In this document: positions 10,663-18,292 of the stretch, in pieces
Numbering within the stretch: the first letter of the stretch is position 1
Layout of the letters: the number at the start of each line of letters is the position of its first letter
From: an uncultured Paraglaciecola sp.
GTDB lineage: Bacteria; Pseudomonadota; Gammaproteobacteria; Enterobacterales; Alteromonadaceae
Assembly (NCBI RefSeq): GCF_937123705.1
Contig: NZ_CAKZKO010000138.1
Span: forward strand, 62,001 to 126,000
Length of the DNA: 64,000 nucleotides
Direction: 5' to 3'
Position numbers and translations under genes: made by a program
The notes under the pieces: generated by a model
What the model was told of the DNA's origin: nothing
What the model saw: the letters and a program-made list of their open reading frames with translations, nothing else
Database searches by the model: none

Positions 10663-11613
10663 TTATTTTTTATCCAGCTTTACTCTGCCGCTGACACTCG
10701 ACACTTCCACCTTGGCACTGCCACCATTTAAAGCGAACTTTAACCAGCGACTAGGCCCGTATTTAGCCTTCTGCATTTGATCGTCAGACAGGTTGTTGAT
10801 AATTCTACCGCCCGCATGTCCTTCAATATCAAATCGTGCCGATACATCCTCTTGTAACGCTAAACGAATAGATCCTCCTACAGAAGACGCCTCAATTTCA
10901 CCGTTATCATCCAGTTCTAATTGTGCATTTATTGCACCATTGACGGTTTCCATCATTAGCTGGCTAACATTACCCAGCATTAACTTAATATCGCCATTTA
11001 CCGTTTCAACAGAAATATCACGGCTTTCACTCGTTACGTGAATATCACCATTGACCGAACCGTAAGAATCCTCGCTTCCTTTGGCACTACGAGATTCAAT
11101 CTCACCATTAACCGTCTCAATTTTGACATCACCTTCTAAAGCATTGGCAGATATATCGCCATTTACTGATTCTAAGCGAATACGCCCTGCTAATTCTTCG
11201 ACTTTTATCGAACCGTTCACTGTTTCAACTGTTGCGCCACCTCGCACCTGTTTAACCCTAACGCTAGCATTTACCGCGCTGTAATATAGGTTGCTTTGTC
11301 GCGGCACGAATATTTCTAAATCATCTCCATCATCCGATCCCCAATTCCCCCAACCTCTGTTGTTCTTAATTTTTACCTTGATAAGCACTTCGTTGCCATC
11401 TTGCTCAAAAATGAACTTTTTAGTTCTTTCGCCTAATGTGCCTACTACCCTTACCTCTGATTTATCCCAAGCCATCACCTTAGCTGAGCCGTTGATGTGC
11501 TCAATTTGTACATAGGGGCTTTCTGAAACAGCAAGTGACTTATCCACCTTTTCAGTAGCTAATACACCTAAGCTAAGGCACCAAAACCCTGCAAACGTTA
11601 ATATCTTTTTCAT
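10663..11613 (-). CDS. DUF4097-family exported repeat protein
   Basis: The product starts at ATG 11613 with AGGAG 7 nt upstream and has an N-terminal signal peptide (MKKILTFAGFWCLSLGVLA). The mature part contains at least six copies of a roughly 18-20-residue repeat centred on (E/S)(T/S)VNGxI, for example VETVNGSIKVE, LESVNGDISA, IETVNGEIES, VETVNGDIKL and METVNGAINA. This regular spacing suggests a right-handed beta-helix or similar solenoid, as in DUF4097 putative adhesins. It is the third gene of an ECF sigma operon. Its function is unknown; an envelope or surface role is inferred from the signal peptide and context. Confidence 0.8.
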   Translation of the reverse strand: MKKILTFAGFWCLSLGVLATEKVDKSLAVSESPYVQIEHINGSAKVMAWDKSEVRVVGTLGERTKKFIFEQDGNEVLIKVKIKNNRGWGNWGSDDGDDLEIFVPRQSNLYYSAVNASVRVKQVRGGATVETVNGSIKVEELAGRIRLESVNGDISANALEGDVKIETVNGEIESRSAKGSEDSYGSVNGDIHVTSESRDISVETVNGDIKLMLGNVSQLMMETVNGAINAQLELDDNGEIEASSVGGSIRLALQEDVSARFDIEGHAGGRIINNLSDDQMQKAKYGPSRWLKFALNGGSAKVEVSSVSGRVKLDKK

Positions 11614-11639
11614 ACTTACACTCCTAGAAACTTTACACA

Positions 11640-12131
11640 TTAAATATGTGACCACTTGGGTGAATGCACCCGTTCAATTAAATTAATTTGCTGTTGATGT
11701 ACACTCTGCAACATCTTTAATAACGCCATATTATTGGGTTCATTTTTTAAAGCTGCTTTTATGGCCTCAGCGGCGGCATCCAGCTCAGTCAATTGGCTTT
11801 GCCAGTTCTGCGTCAATGCAGGCTGATCTTCGAATTTGACTAATAACGCATTTTTTTGTTGTAAGTGCTGTGCACTTAATGACGCTACCAAACCATCTCC
11901 TGTCAATGAAACAGGCTGTTGGCCAACCGACAACCAGCCGATCAAGCCAAATATGGCAGTGGTTGCTGCGATCAAATACATTTTGCCGCCCACAACACTA
12001 GGGGATGTATCTTGTGTATCACTCGACAAAGCTAATTCAATGCCCGGCCACAGATCTCGCTCGGGTTGTTGCTCTTTATCCACTTTGGTTAGCTGCTCGG
12101 CTAATACCTCTTCAAAATTTGATTTATTCAT
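11640..12131 (-). CDS. probable membrane anti-sigma factor
   Basis: The 163-residue protein has an acidic N-terminal cytoplasmic part (residues 1-48), one transmembrane segment (about 50-69, YLIAATTAIFGLIGWLSVG) and a coiled-coil-like extracytoplasmic part. It overlaps the end of the upstream ECF sigma gene by 8 nt, the usual arrangement for a sigma factor and its cognate inhibitor. No zinc-binding HxxxCxxC motif is present, so it would not be a ZAS-type anti-sigma. The assignment rests on topology and context. Confidence 0.65.
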   Translation of the reverse strand: MNKSNFEEVLAEQLTKVDKEQQPERDLWPGIELALSSDTQDTSPSVVGGKMYLIAATTAIFGLIGWLSVGQQPVSLTGDGLVASLSAQHLQQKNALLVKFEDQPALTQNWQSQLTELDAAAEAIKAALKNEPNNMALLKMLQSVHQQQINLIERVHSPKWSHI

Positions 12132-12690
12132 AGCCCATCCACTCCTTCAATAACTGTTTAGCGCGGTGGAATTGCGCTTTACTGGAGCCCACTGCCATAT
12201 TGGTCATAGTGGCAATCTCCTCGTGGCGGTAGCCTTCAATGGCGTGTAATACAAATACAATTCTTGCTCTCTCGGGCAGCTTTGCGACATAACTTTGTAG
12301 ATCTATCTGACTGCTAGACTCATCTGCTTCGGCATTCATGGCCACAGAGTCTTCGATATTAAACATTTTCTGCAACCAACCCTTTTGCTTTCGGATATAA
12401 GAAATGGTGATGTTCGACGTTACCGTATGCAGCCAAGTCGAAAACTTACTATCACCCTTAAAATTACCAATTTTTCTCCATAGTTGAATAAACACTTCTT
12501 GTGCGGCATCTTCAGCCATGGTCTTTTCGCCTGTCAGCCGAAAACACAACCCATATACTTGGCCAATGTATTGCTGGTACAAGCGGTTATAGGCTTGCTT
12601 GTTTCCGTCCTGCACAGCTTTTATTAAGTCCCACTCACTTTTTGTGGCAAACTTATGTTGGGCAGCGACAACATTTCCTTGGGTAGTCAA
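12124..12690 (-). CDS. ECF-type RNA polymerase sigma factor
   Basis: The 188-residue protein has sigma region 2 (YNRLYQQYIGQVYGLCFRLT, DAAQEVFIQLWRKIGNF) and region 4 (RIVFVLHAIEGYRHEEIATM with the following helix) separated by a short linker, with no regions 1 or 3. It heads a three-gene minus-strand operon with the putative anti-sigma and the DUF4097 protein, so it probably controls an envelope response. No target promoter motif could be identified here. Confidence 0.92.
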   Translation of the reverse strand: MTTQGNVVAAQHKFATKSEWDLIKAVQDGNKQAYNRLYQQYIGQVYGLCFRLTGEKTMAEDAAQEVFIQLWRKIGNFKGDSKFSTWLHTVTSNITISYIRKQKGWLQKMFNIEDSVAMNAEADESSSQIDLQSYVAKLPERARIVFVLHAIEGYRHEEIATMTNMAVGSSKAQFHRAKQLLKEWMGYE

Positions 12691-12860
12691 TCTAATGTCT
12701 TATTGTTGTTGTGTTAAAAGATTAGTCGCAGGGTAGATCACAAAGGTTTAAAGCACCAAAATAAAAATTTGAAATAGTAAGAATAACCATGAACAACAAT
12801 GATTAAGTGAAAGAGACGATAAATATTTAGCATGTAGTCATAAACAATAAAAGGGCTCAA

Positions 12861-13172
12861 GTGTCAGTGAATAACTCTTCAACTTTTAATCCCTTATTTT
12901 CCCGATTGATTGCACTTCTACCAATTTCGAAAACGGCGCCTTGGTTGAATAAACCTATTAGCCAGGTTTTAATCCCTGTTTTAACCACACTTAGTGTTTA
13001 CTTGGTGACTGGACGATTAATTAATCGACTCGCCAATTTACCTCATGAATCTTACTTTGAACCACAGTTAACACTTGCAGTACTCAGTAATATTGGTGTA
13101 ATTAACCTATTACTATTGAGCGCATTGTTACTGTTCCTCTGGAAAAAAGGGTCATTAAAGAGCGAATGGTAA
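12861..13172 (+). CDS. small two-helix membrane protein, unknown
   Basis: A 103-residue reading frame with a GTG start has two hydrophobic segments (about residues 33-51 and 71-92) and a short basic C-terminal end. I do not recognise a family. It is isolated on the plus strand between the divergent ECF sigma gene and the decayed region next to the NRPS cluster. Its coding status is moderately supported by the clean amphipathic and hydrophobic pattern only. Confidence 0.5.
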   Translation: MSVNNSSTFNPLFSRLIALLPISKTAPWLNKPISQVLIPVLTTLSVYLVTGRLINRLANLPHESYFEPQLTLAVLSNIGVINLLLLSALLLFLWKKGSLKSEW

Positions 13173-13190
13173 GTCTTCCAGCAAGGTGAG

Positions 13191-13370
13191 ATGATTCGTT
13201 TCTTTGTAATATTTTTAGGATTTCTCATCGTTTGGCCATAAGCGACTCTGGGATATAGTTTCTATTTTAATCAGGGCTACTACTTCGATCGTATTCTATT
13301 AGTTATTTTTTTCATCTCCCTGTGGTGGCGAGTGCCTACTGGTTACCTGCTGTTGCCAAACTACAACTAG
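13191..13370 (+). pseudogene. decayed small membrane-protein ORF with internal stop
   Basis: Starting at an ATG preceded by an AAGGTGAG ribosome site, the frame reads MIRFFVIFLGFLIVWP, hits TAA at codon 17, then stays open and protein-like (hydrophobic, aromatic) to codon 59 before TAG. A second frame over the end also looks protein-like. One point mutation would restore a 59-residue product. The decay is inferred; the family is unknown. Confidence 0.35.
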
Positions 13371-13390
13371 ATTGGTTTAACTACGGTCAG

Positions 13391-13615
13391 TTACACAATA
13401 TGACTATTGACTTTCATAGTCGGCATCCATTCTACTAGCCCAAGAGTCGGATGGTGATATTCAATACCATCTCGTATAGGGATCTCATATGCTGCATTAT
13501 CAAAGTCAGTAAAGGTATGGGTCAATGCTGCAATGGCTTCATCCATAAATACATCTAAACCAACATAATTGACTATTTTCACTATATCCTGAGAGCTATA
13601 AATAGTTGTTTTCAA
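13391..13615 (-). pseudogene. truncated ornithine cyclodeaminase / mu-crystallin-like gene
   Basis: The 74-residue frame matches only the N-terminal fifth of the ornithine cyclodeaminase family as I recall it (YSSQDIVKIVNYVGLDVFMD, then GLVEWMPTMK), a family of about 330 residues. After MPTMK the resemblance stops and the frame ends a few codons later, so the NAD-binding and catalytic parts are gone. Its start lies inside the 3' end of the phosphopantetheinyl transferase gene (20-nt overlap), so the two once formed an operon. Family members make proline from ornithine or reduce related imines. That would fit the neighbouring starter-unit cassette, but this copy cannot be an active enzyme. Confidence 0.6.
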
Positions 13616-14348
13616 AAATCATTTCCTTCACTATCACTCGGTTGATGTCAAAATATTGTATTGATTTTTCATCGATAATATTGAGACATACCGCAGAACA
13701 ACAATTTAATTCAAGCAATAAGTGTTTGATCCAATATACGCCAGTACTTGCAATTGGCGGACGTAAAATAGGAGAAAACCAATGGGCGTAGTGCTCAACC
13801 TTAACATCAAAGGAATCTAATGGTGAAGACATCCCCCATCCATTGGCTTTAATAACCGCCTCTTTAGCTGTCCATATTTGATAAAAGTGTTGTATGAATT
13901 CGTCCCTATTAACCTTTAACAATCCCAAATTTTCTTGTTTAGAAAAGAACTTCGATGCCACATTTCTAGCATCTTGGATCTCTTTAGCGATTTCAATATC
14001 CACGCCTATTGGAGCCAAATTAGTTACTGCCAACAATGCTATATGCCCTGAATGGCTGAGATTAAAATATAGAGGTAGTTCAACCTTATTTTTGAGATAC
14101 GGTTTTTGCTTTTGATCTAGAGCAAACTGAATGTCTGCAGCAGAAAAACCTACATATCGACTTAATATCTCTCGAACTGCCGTATGAAAAAACGCCCAAA
14201 CTGTACCATCTTGGGTTCTCTTAAAACGATTAGACTTTATTACTTCCTCGTTCGAGAGAGTCGACGCCGAACAAACCGTAAATACTTTTTTGCTGTCATA
14301 CTTAATAAGCCATATGTGTACTTCATTGTTTTTCAATTTCTTTTCCAC
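13596..14348 (-). CDS. Sfp-type 4'-phosphopantetheinyl transferase
   Basis: This enzyme moves phosphopantetheine from CoA to a Ser of carrier proteins, converting apo-PCPs of the adjacent NRPS genes to holo form. The 250-residue length is typical of Sfp-type enzymes. Motifs are FNLSHSG (residues 95-101), the Mg-binding GVDIE (115-119) and WTAKEAVIKANGWG (from 159) with the WxxKEA core. It is divergent from the NRPS operon with a 167-bp shared upstream region. Its placement and the carrier-protein-rich neighbour operon make a dedicated role very likely. Confidence 0.93.
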   Translation of the reverse strand: MEKKLKNNEVHIWLIKYDSKKVFTVCSASTLSNEEVIKSNRFKRTQDGTVWAFFHTAVREILSRYVGFSAADIQFALDQKQKPYLKNKVELPLYFNLSHSGHIALLAVTNLAPIGVDIEIAKEIQDARNVASKFFSKQENLGLLKVNRDEFIQHFYQIWTAKEAVIKANGWGMSSPLDSFDVKVEHYAHWFSPILRPPIASTGVYWIKHLLLELNCCSAVCLNIIDEKSIQYFDINRVIVKEMIFENNYL

Positions 14349-14452
14349 AGTTCCCCTTAAGTACTCATATATTATTAACTGAGCATTATTAATGCTGTTT
14401 TATAACACTTCTTACCAAAAAATGAATTACGCTGGTTAAAATCAAAGCTATA

Positions 14453-14469
14453 TGTTTATGATATAAACA
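14453..14469. promoter_or_regulatory. perfect 7-bp inverted repeat, candidate operator
   Basis: TGTTTAT, a 3-nt spacer, then ATAAACA form a perfect palindrome in the intergenic region shared by the phosphopantetheinyl transferase gene and the NRPS operon. It lies 63 nt before the NRPS-A start. A TTGACA hexamer at 14491-14496 and TTATAG at 14498-14503 are nearby but not correctly spaced as a pair. A regulator-binding role is an inference from symmetry and position. Confidence 0.35.
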
Positions 14470-14515
14470 CATGATGAGTGATTCATTAATTTGACAGATT
14501 ATAGGTAGTAGAGAC

Positions 14516-17038
14516 TTGCAGTTAAAAAACGTTGAAGATATTTATCCTCTCTCTCCTATGCAAGAAACCATGCTTTTTTATGCTTGTAGCTTGTCATCGT
14601 CTAGTGATAGCCATTCAAACCTTAATAAGCAGGATGTCTTATTTAATCAAACTCGTTTTATATTGAATGGAGAGCTTAAACAATCCCAGTTCAAACAGGC
14701 TTGGCAAGCCATCATTGAACGCCATGCTGCACTGCGTACCGCTTTTGTGTGGGAAGGGTTAAAATCACCGCAGCAAGTAGTTCGAGCACAACTAAAAGTG
14801 CCTTTTGAATTTATTGATTTAAGTCACCTATCTTCTAAAGAACAAGATACTCAGCTGCTTGATATTTGCCAAAAAGACCGGCAATTGGGATTTAATCCTA
14901 TCAATGCGCCACTTATGCGCGTGATATTGATCGCTTGTTCACCCAGCTCCCACCAATTAATTTGGAGTAGTCACCATCTTGTAATAGACAGATGGTGTAT
15001 TCCTGTTATTTTCGATGAGTTATTAAGGCTATATCAACAACTCTTAGATGAAGCCAAAGCCACTTATCAAATCGCCCCATCATTCAAGCACTACATAACT
15101 TGGCTTAAAAAAATCGATACAAAACAAAACAAATTGTATTGGCTCAAACAACTCAGCGGTTTTACGCAACAAACGTTTATTACTAACAAAGCACTTACCC
15201 AGGTTGGGCAGTCTAAAAATGCCAGTCTAACGTTTAATTCAAGTGAATTGTTGCACCTCAAAAAGTTCTGCAAAATAAATCAACTTACCATGGCTAGCGT
15301 AATTCAAGGTGCTTGGGCTATGGTATTAAACCAATATAATCAAAATTCAGACGTCATTTTTGGAGTGGTGGTATCGGGTAGGCCACCGCAGCTAGAAGGA
15401 GTTGAAGAAATTATTGGCTCATTTATTAACAACTTGCCTATTAGGGTTAAGTTCTCGCCGTTATTCTCCGTCATATCATGGCTGCAAAATCTGCAAAAAG
15501 AAGCCTACAAAAAAACCGCTTATGAGCACACTCCTGCAACAACACTGCAAACATGGAGTGATCTCCCTATCCAACATGTCCTTTTTGATTCCATACTAGT
15601 GTGGCTTGCCCCGGCAAAAATAACCCAAACAGAACAATTAAGCATTGAAGCTTTACCATCAAACATGTCCACTAGTTACCCATTAACTTTATCCATTGAA
15701 GACACTGGGAATGAATTGAATCTGTTTGCGAAACTGGATAATCAGTCGCAAAGTGTCGCTCCTTTAGCTGATATTTTGTTGCAGCTAAAAGATTGGATAA
15801 TCACGATATGTAAGGTCGATGACCAGACGCTTTTGAGTGAATTGCCAAACCTAGTCTGCAAAGATACAGAGACAAATGTAAACCATACAGAAGAAAAAAA
15901 TCTACATGCATTAGTCGATTCGGAAGGCTCTATTGAGACTGTGCAAAGTGCAAAAAATACGTCGGGCCGAGAAGAAACCAGAATAGACTGGTTAGAAGAA
16001 TATTTAAAATCCGAATGGATGCGCATTTTGGATGTACAAGATATCGGCTTGGATGATGATTTTTTTACTCTAGGTGGAACATCCATTAAAGCTGCACAGC
16101 TGCTGGCAAGCGTCGAAAAGGCTGAACGTAAGAAAATACCCATGTTATCGTTATTTCAACGACCTACCATAAGGCATATGGCCAAAACTATCAGTGAAAA
16201 AAATTGGCCACTTAACCCTAATGTTGTCACAGCCATAAATAAAAGTGGCAAGTATACTCCAGTTTTTTGTATTGCTTCACCTGATGTAAACACTTTGGGC
16301 TACGCTAATTTATCTAATCAATTAGGTGATGATTTTCCCGTTTACGTTATCCAAAATCCACCAGATATCAATGCCGTTAGGCAAATTAATGCTTCTGAAA
16401 TTCCTAAGTTGGCTAGTATTTATGTTACAGAAATGAAAAAAATTCAACCCCGCGGCCCCTATCAATTAATTGGTATGTGCACTGGTTCCCATATCGCTTT
16501 TGAAATGGGAAAACAAATCGAGAAATTAGGTGAAACTTGCCAGTTCTTAGGGATCATAAATACTTGGGCTTTTTATACCGTTTCAGCACTGTACAAATAT
16601 AGCTTCATCGAAAATCGTTGCAGATATTATATAGGCAAGCTAAAAACACTCAATGTCGTTGAGGCTAAGCGTTTAATCAATAAAAAGCTGGGTATCACCA
16701 AAAACCCAGTAATTCAAGATGACACTACTGAGCAAGTTAATAACCAAAGTCCCCCCAAAGTGACTCCACAAGAAGTGCCCTATTCCATAATTGATGATGT
16801 TGGCTGGGCACATTTAACACCCGACATTGTAAAAATGTCACAAAAAATCACAGTATTTCGTTGTAAAAAACAGCAGTACTGGCGAGTGTCTATGATGTGT
16901 TTAGGTTGGACTAAACATGCAAAAAATATCGATATTATTGACATAAAAGGTAAAGTCCACTTAGAAGTTTTGCGCTACCCCTATGTTGCGGACATAGCCG
17001 AAAAATTAAGAAAAAGCTTACTTAAAAGTATAATCTAA
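14516..17038 (+). CDS. NRPS-A: C-PCP-TE, no adenylation domain
   Basis: An 840-residue synthetase of three parts. A condensation domain spans about residues 1-440, with active-site HHLVID at 153-158; its start, NVEDIYPLSPMQE, resembles C domains that follow an E domain. A carrier domain lies at about 490-565, with the phosphopantetheine Ser523 in LGGTSIK. A thioesterase spans about 580-840. There is no A domain, so the PCP must be charged in trans or serve only for transfer. In the TE the usual GxSxG is GMCTG with Cys655 as the likely nucleophile. The acid position 27 residues on, normally Asp, is Asn682 (IINTW), and His815 is the likely base. The start is TTG with a poor ribosome site. It is the first gene of the operon but by domain logic the last module. 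Confidence 0.93.
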   Translation: MQLKNVEDIYPLSPMQETMLFYACSLSSSSDSHSNLNKQDVLFNQTRFILNGELKQSQFKQAWQAIIERHAALRTAFVWEGLKSPQQVVRAQLKVPFEFIDLSHLSSKEQDTQLLDICQKDRQLGFNPINAPLMRVILIACSPSSHQLIWSSHHLVIDRWCIPVIFDELLRLYQQLLDEAKATYQIAPSFKHYITWLKKIDTKQNKLYWLKQLSGFTQQTFITNKALTQVGQSKNASLTFNSSELLHLKKFCKINQLTMASVIQGAWAMVLNQYNQNSDVIFGVVVSGRPPQLEGVEEIIGSFINNLPIRVKFSPLFSVISWLQNLQKEAYKKTAYEHTPATTLQTWSDLPIQHVLFDSILVWLAPAKITQTEQLSIEALPSNMSTSYPLTLSIEDTGNELNLFAKLDNQSQSVAPLADILLQLKDWIITICKVDDQTLLSELPNLVCKDTETNVNHTEEKNLHALVDSEGSIETVQSAKNTSGREETRIDWLEEYLKSEWMRILDVQDIGLDDDFFTLGGTSIKAAQLLASVEKAERKKIPMLSLFQRPTIRHMAKTISEKNWPLNPNVVTAINKSGKYTPVFCIASPDVNTLGYANLSNQLGDDFPVYVIQNPPDINAVRQINASEIPKLASIYVTEMKKIQPRGPYQLIGMCTGSHIAFEMGKQIEKLGETCQFLGIINTWAFYTVSALYKYSFIENRCRYYIGKLKTLNVVEAKRLINKKLGITKNPVIQDDTTEQVNNQSPPKVTPQEVPYSIIDDVGWAHLTPDIVKMSQKITVFRCKKQQYWRVSMMCLGWTKHAKNIDIIDIKGKVHLEVLRYPYVADIAEKLRKSLLKSII

Positions 17039-17077
17039 GACTGAATAACAATTCATGAATAAAAATGGAACTTAAAA

Positions 17078-18289
17078 ATGCTAAAGGTAAAAAATATGAT
17101 TGTTAAGGCCCTTCAAGTAATTACTTTGGCGTCCATGCTGTTATTTAGCAACTTTGCTTGTTCACATGAACTGGAACAAAGTTATGTGTTTCTAACAATC
17201 AACGACACATCCATAGACGGCCGATTAGAAATCAATATTCCAGACCTCAATCGCGCGCTATCTTTAAATTTAGCCACTGATAAAAGTGTTAAGCCTGAGG
17301 ATATTCAACGTTATCTGCCCGAGATTAAGCAGTATTATTCGCAACATGTCAGCATAGATATTGGTGAAGGCATTGTTCTAAATGATTTTTTCTTACATTC
17401 CATTCCCAGCGCGCAATATCTTGCCTTGAACTTTTCGTTTAAAAACTTAACCAGTGTCCCTGAATTTATTGATTTTGAATATTCCATATTGTTTGATGTC
17501 GAACCGAACCATCGCGGGTTTGTAGTGATCGAAAATGATTGGCGCAGTGGTACCTTTGACGATGAAGGAAATATAGCGCTTATATTTACTCCTGACGATA
17601 CTAAACGACGGTTAGACCTGACTGAATCTACAGTCCTGCAAGGCTATTTTGAAATGTTCAAATTAGGCATTCATCATATTTGGGAAGGCATTGATCATAT
17701 TTTATTCTTGTTAGCCTTATTACTACCCGCAGTTGTACATAGACTCAAAAAGGAATGGGTTCCCACCGAAAAGTTCTACCCTTCCTTTATTTACGTGGTC
17801 AAAATCGTAACCGTTTTTACTCTTGCGCATACTATTACTCTTAGTGCCGCCACATTGGGTTTAGTCAATTTGCCGTCAAGATTAGTTGAATCCATTATTG
17901 CCATATCCATTGCCATTGCTGCTTTAGATATTATTTATCCCATTTTTCGCGGCAGAATTTGGCTAGTTGTGTTTGTATTTGGTCTATTTCACGGCTTTGG
18001 ATTTGCCAGCGTATTAAGTAACTATGCCATCCCTGAAAGCTACCTTACCTTGTCATTATTATCATTCAATCTTGGCGTAGAAGCAGGACAAGTCGCAATA
18101 GTGGCAGTGTTATTCCCCATTTTATTTTTGCTGCGCAATAGTTGGGTATATCCCAAACTATTCCTTAAAAGCGCAGCAGCAGTACTAATTATTATCTCAA
18201 TGTATTGGTTTATCGAAAGAGGTTTTGAAATTGATTTACCTGCCGGTGCAGCGATGAATTGGGTACTTGATTTATTGGGTTTGAGATAA
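17078..18289 (+). CDS. HupE/UreJ-like membrane protein
   Basis: The 403-residue product has a signal peptide, a periplasmic N-terminal half (about residues 30-195) and a C-terminal half of six to seven membrane helices. It carries the HupE/UreJ-type His motifs HHIWEGIDHILFLLALL, FTLAHTITL and FGLFHGFGFA. The family includes nickel/cobalt permease accessories, but many members have no known function. It sits inside the NRPS operon, 39 nt after NRPS-A and 3 nt before the dehydrogenase. That is unusual for the family; export, metal supply or membrane anchoring are open possibilities. An alternative start at ATG 17096 is possible. Confidence 0.8.
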   Translation: MLKVKNMIVKALQVITLASMLLFSNFACSHELEQSYVFLTINDTSIDGRLEINIPDLNRALSLNLATDKSVKPEDIQRYLPEIKQYYSQHVSIDIGEGIVLNDFFLHSIPSAQYLALNFSFKNLTSVPEFIDFEYSILFDVEPNHRGFVVIENDWRSGTFDDEGNIALIFTPDDTKRRLDLTESTVLQGYFEMFKLGIHHIWEGIDHILFLLALLLPAVVHRLKKEWVPTEKFYPSFIYVVKIVTVFTLAHTITLSAATLGLVNLPSRLVESIIAISIAIAALDIIYPIFRGRIWLVVFVFGLFHGFGFASVLSNYAIPESYLTLSLLSFNLGVEAGQVAIVAVLFPILFLLRNSWVYPKLFLKSAAAVLIIISMYWFIERGFEIDLPAGAAMNWVLDLLGLR

Positions 18290-18292
18290 AGC

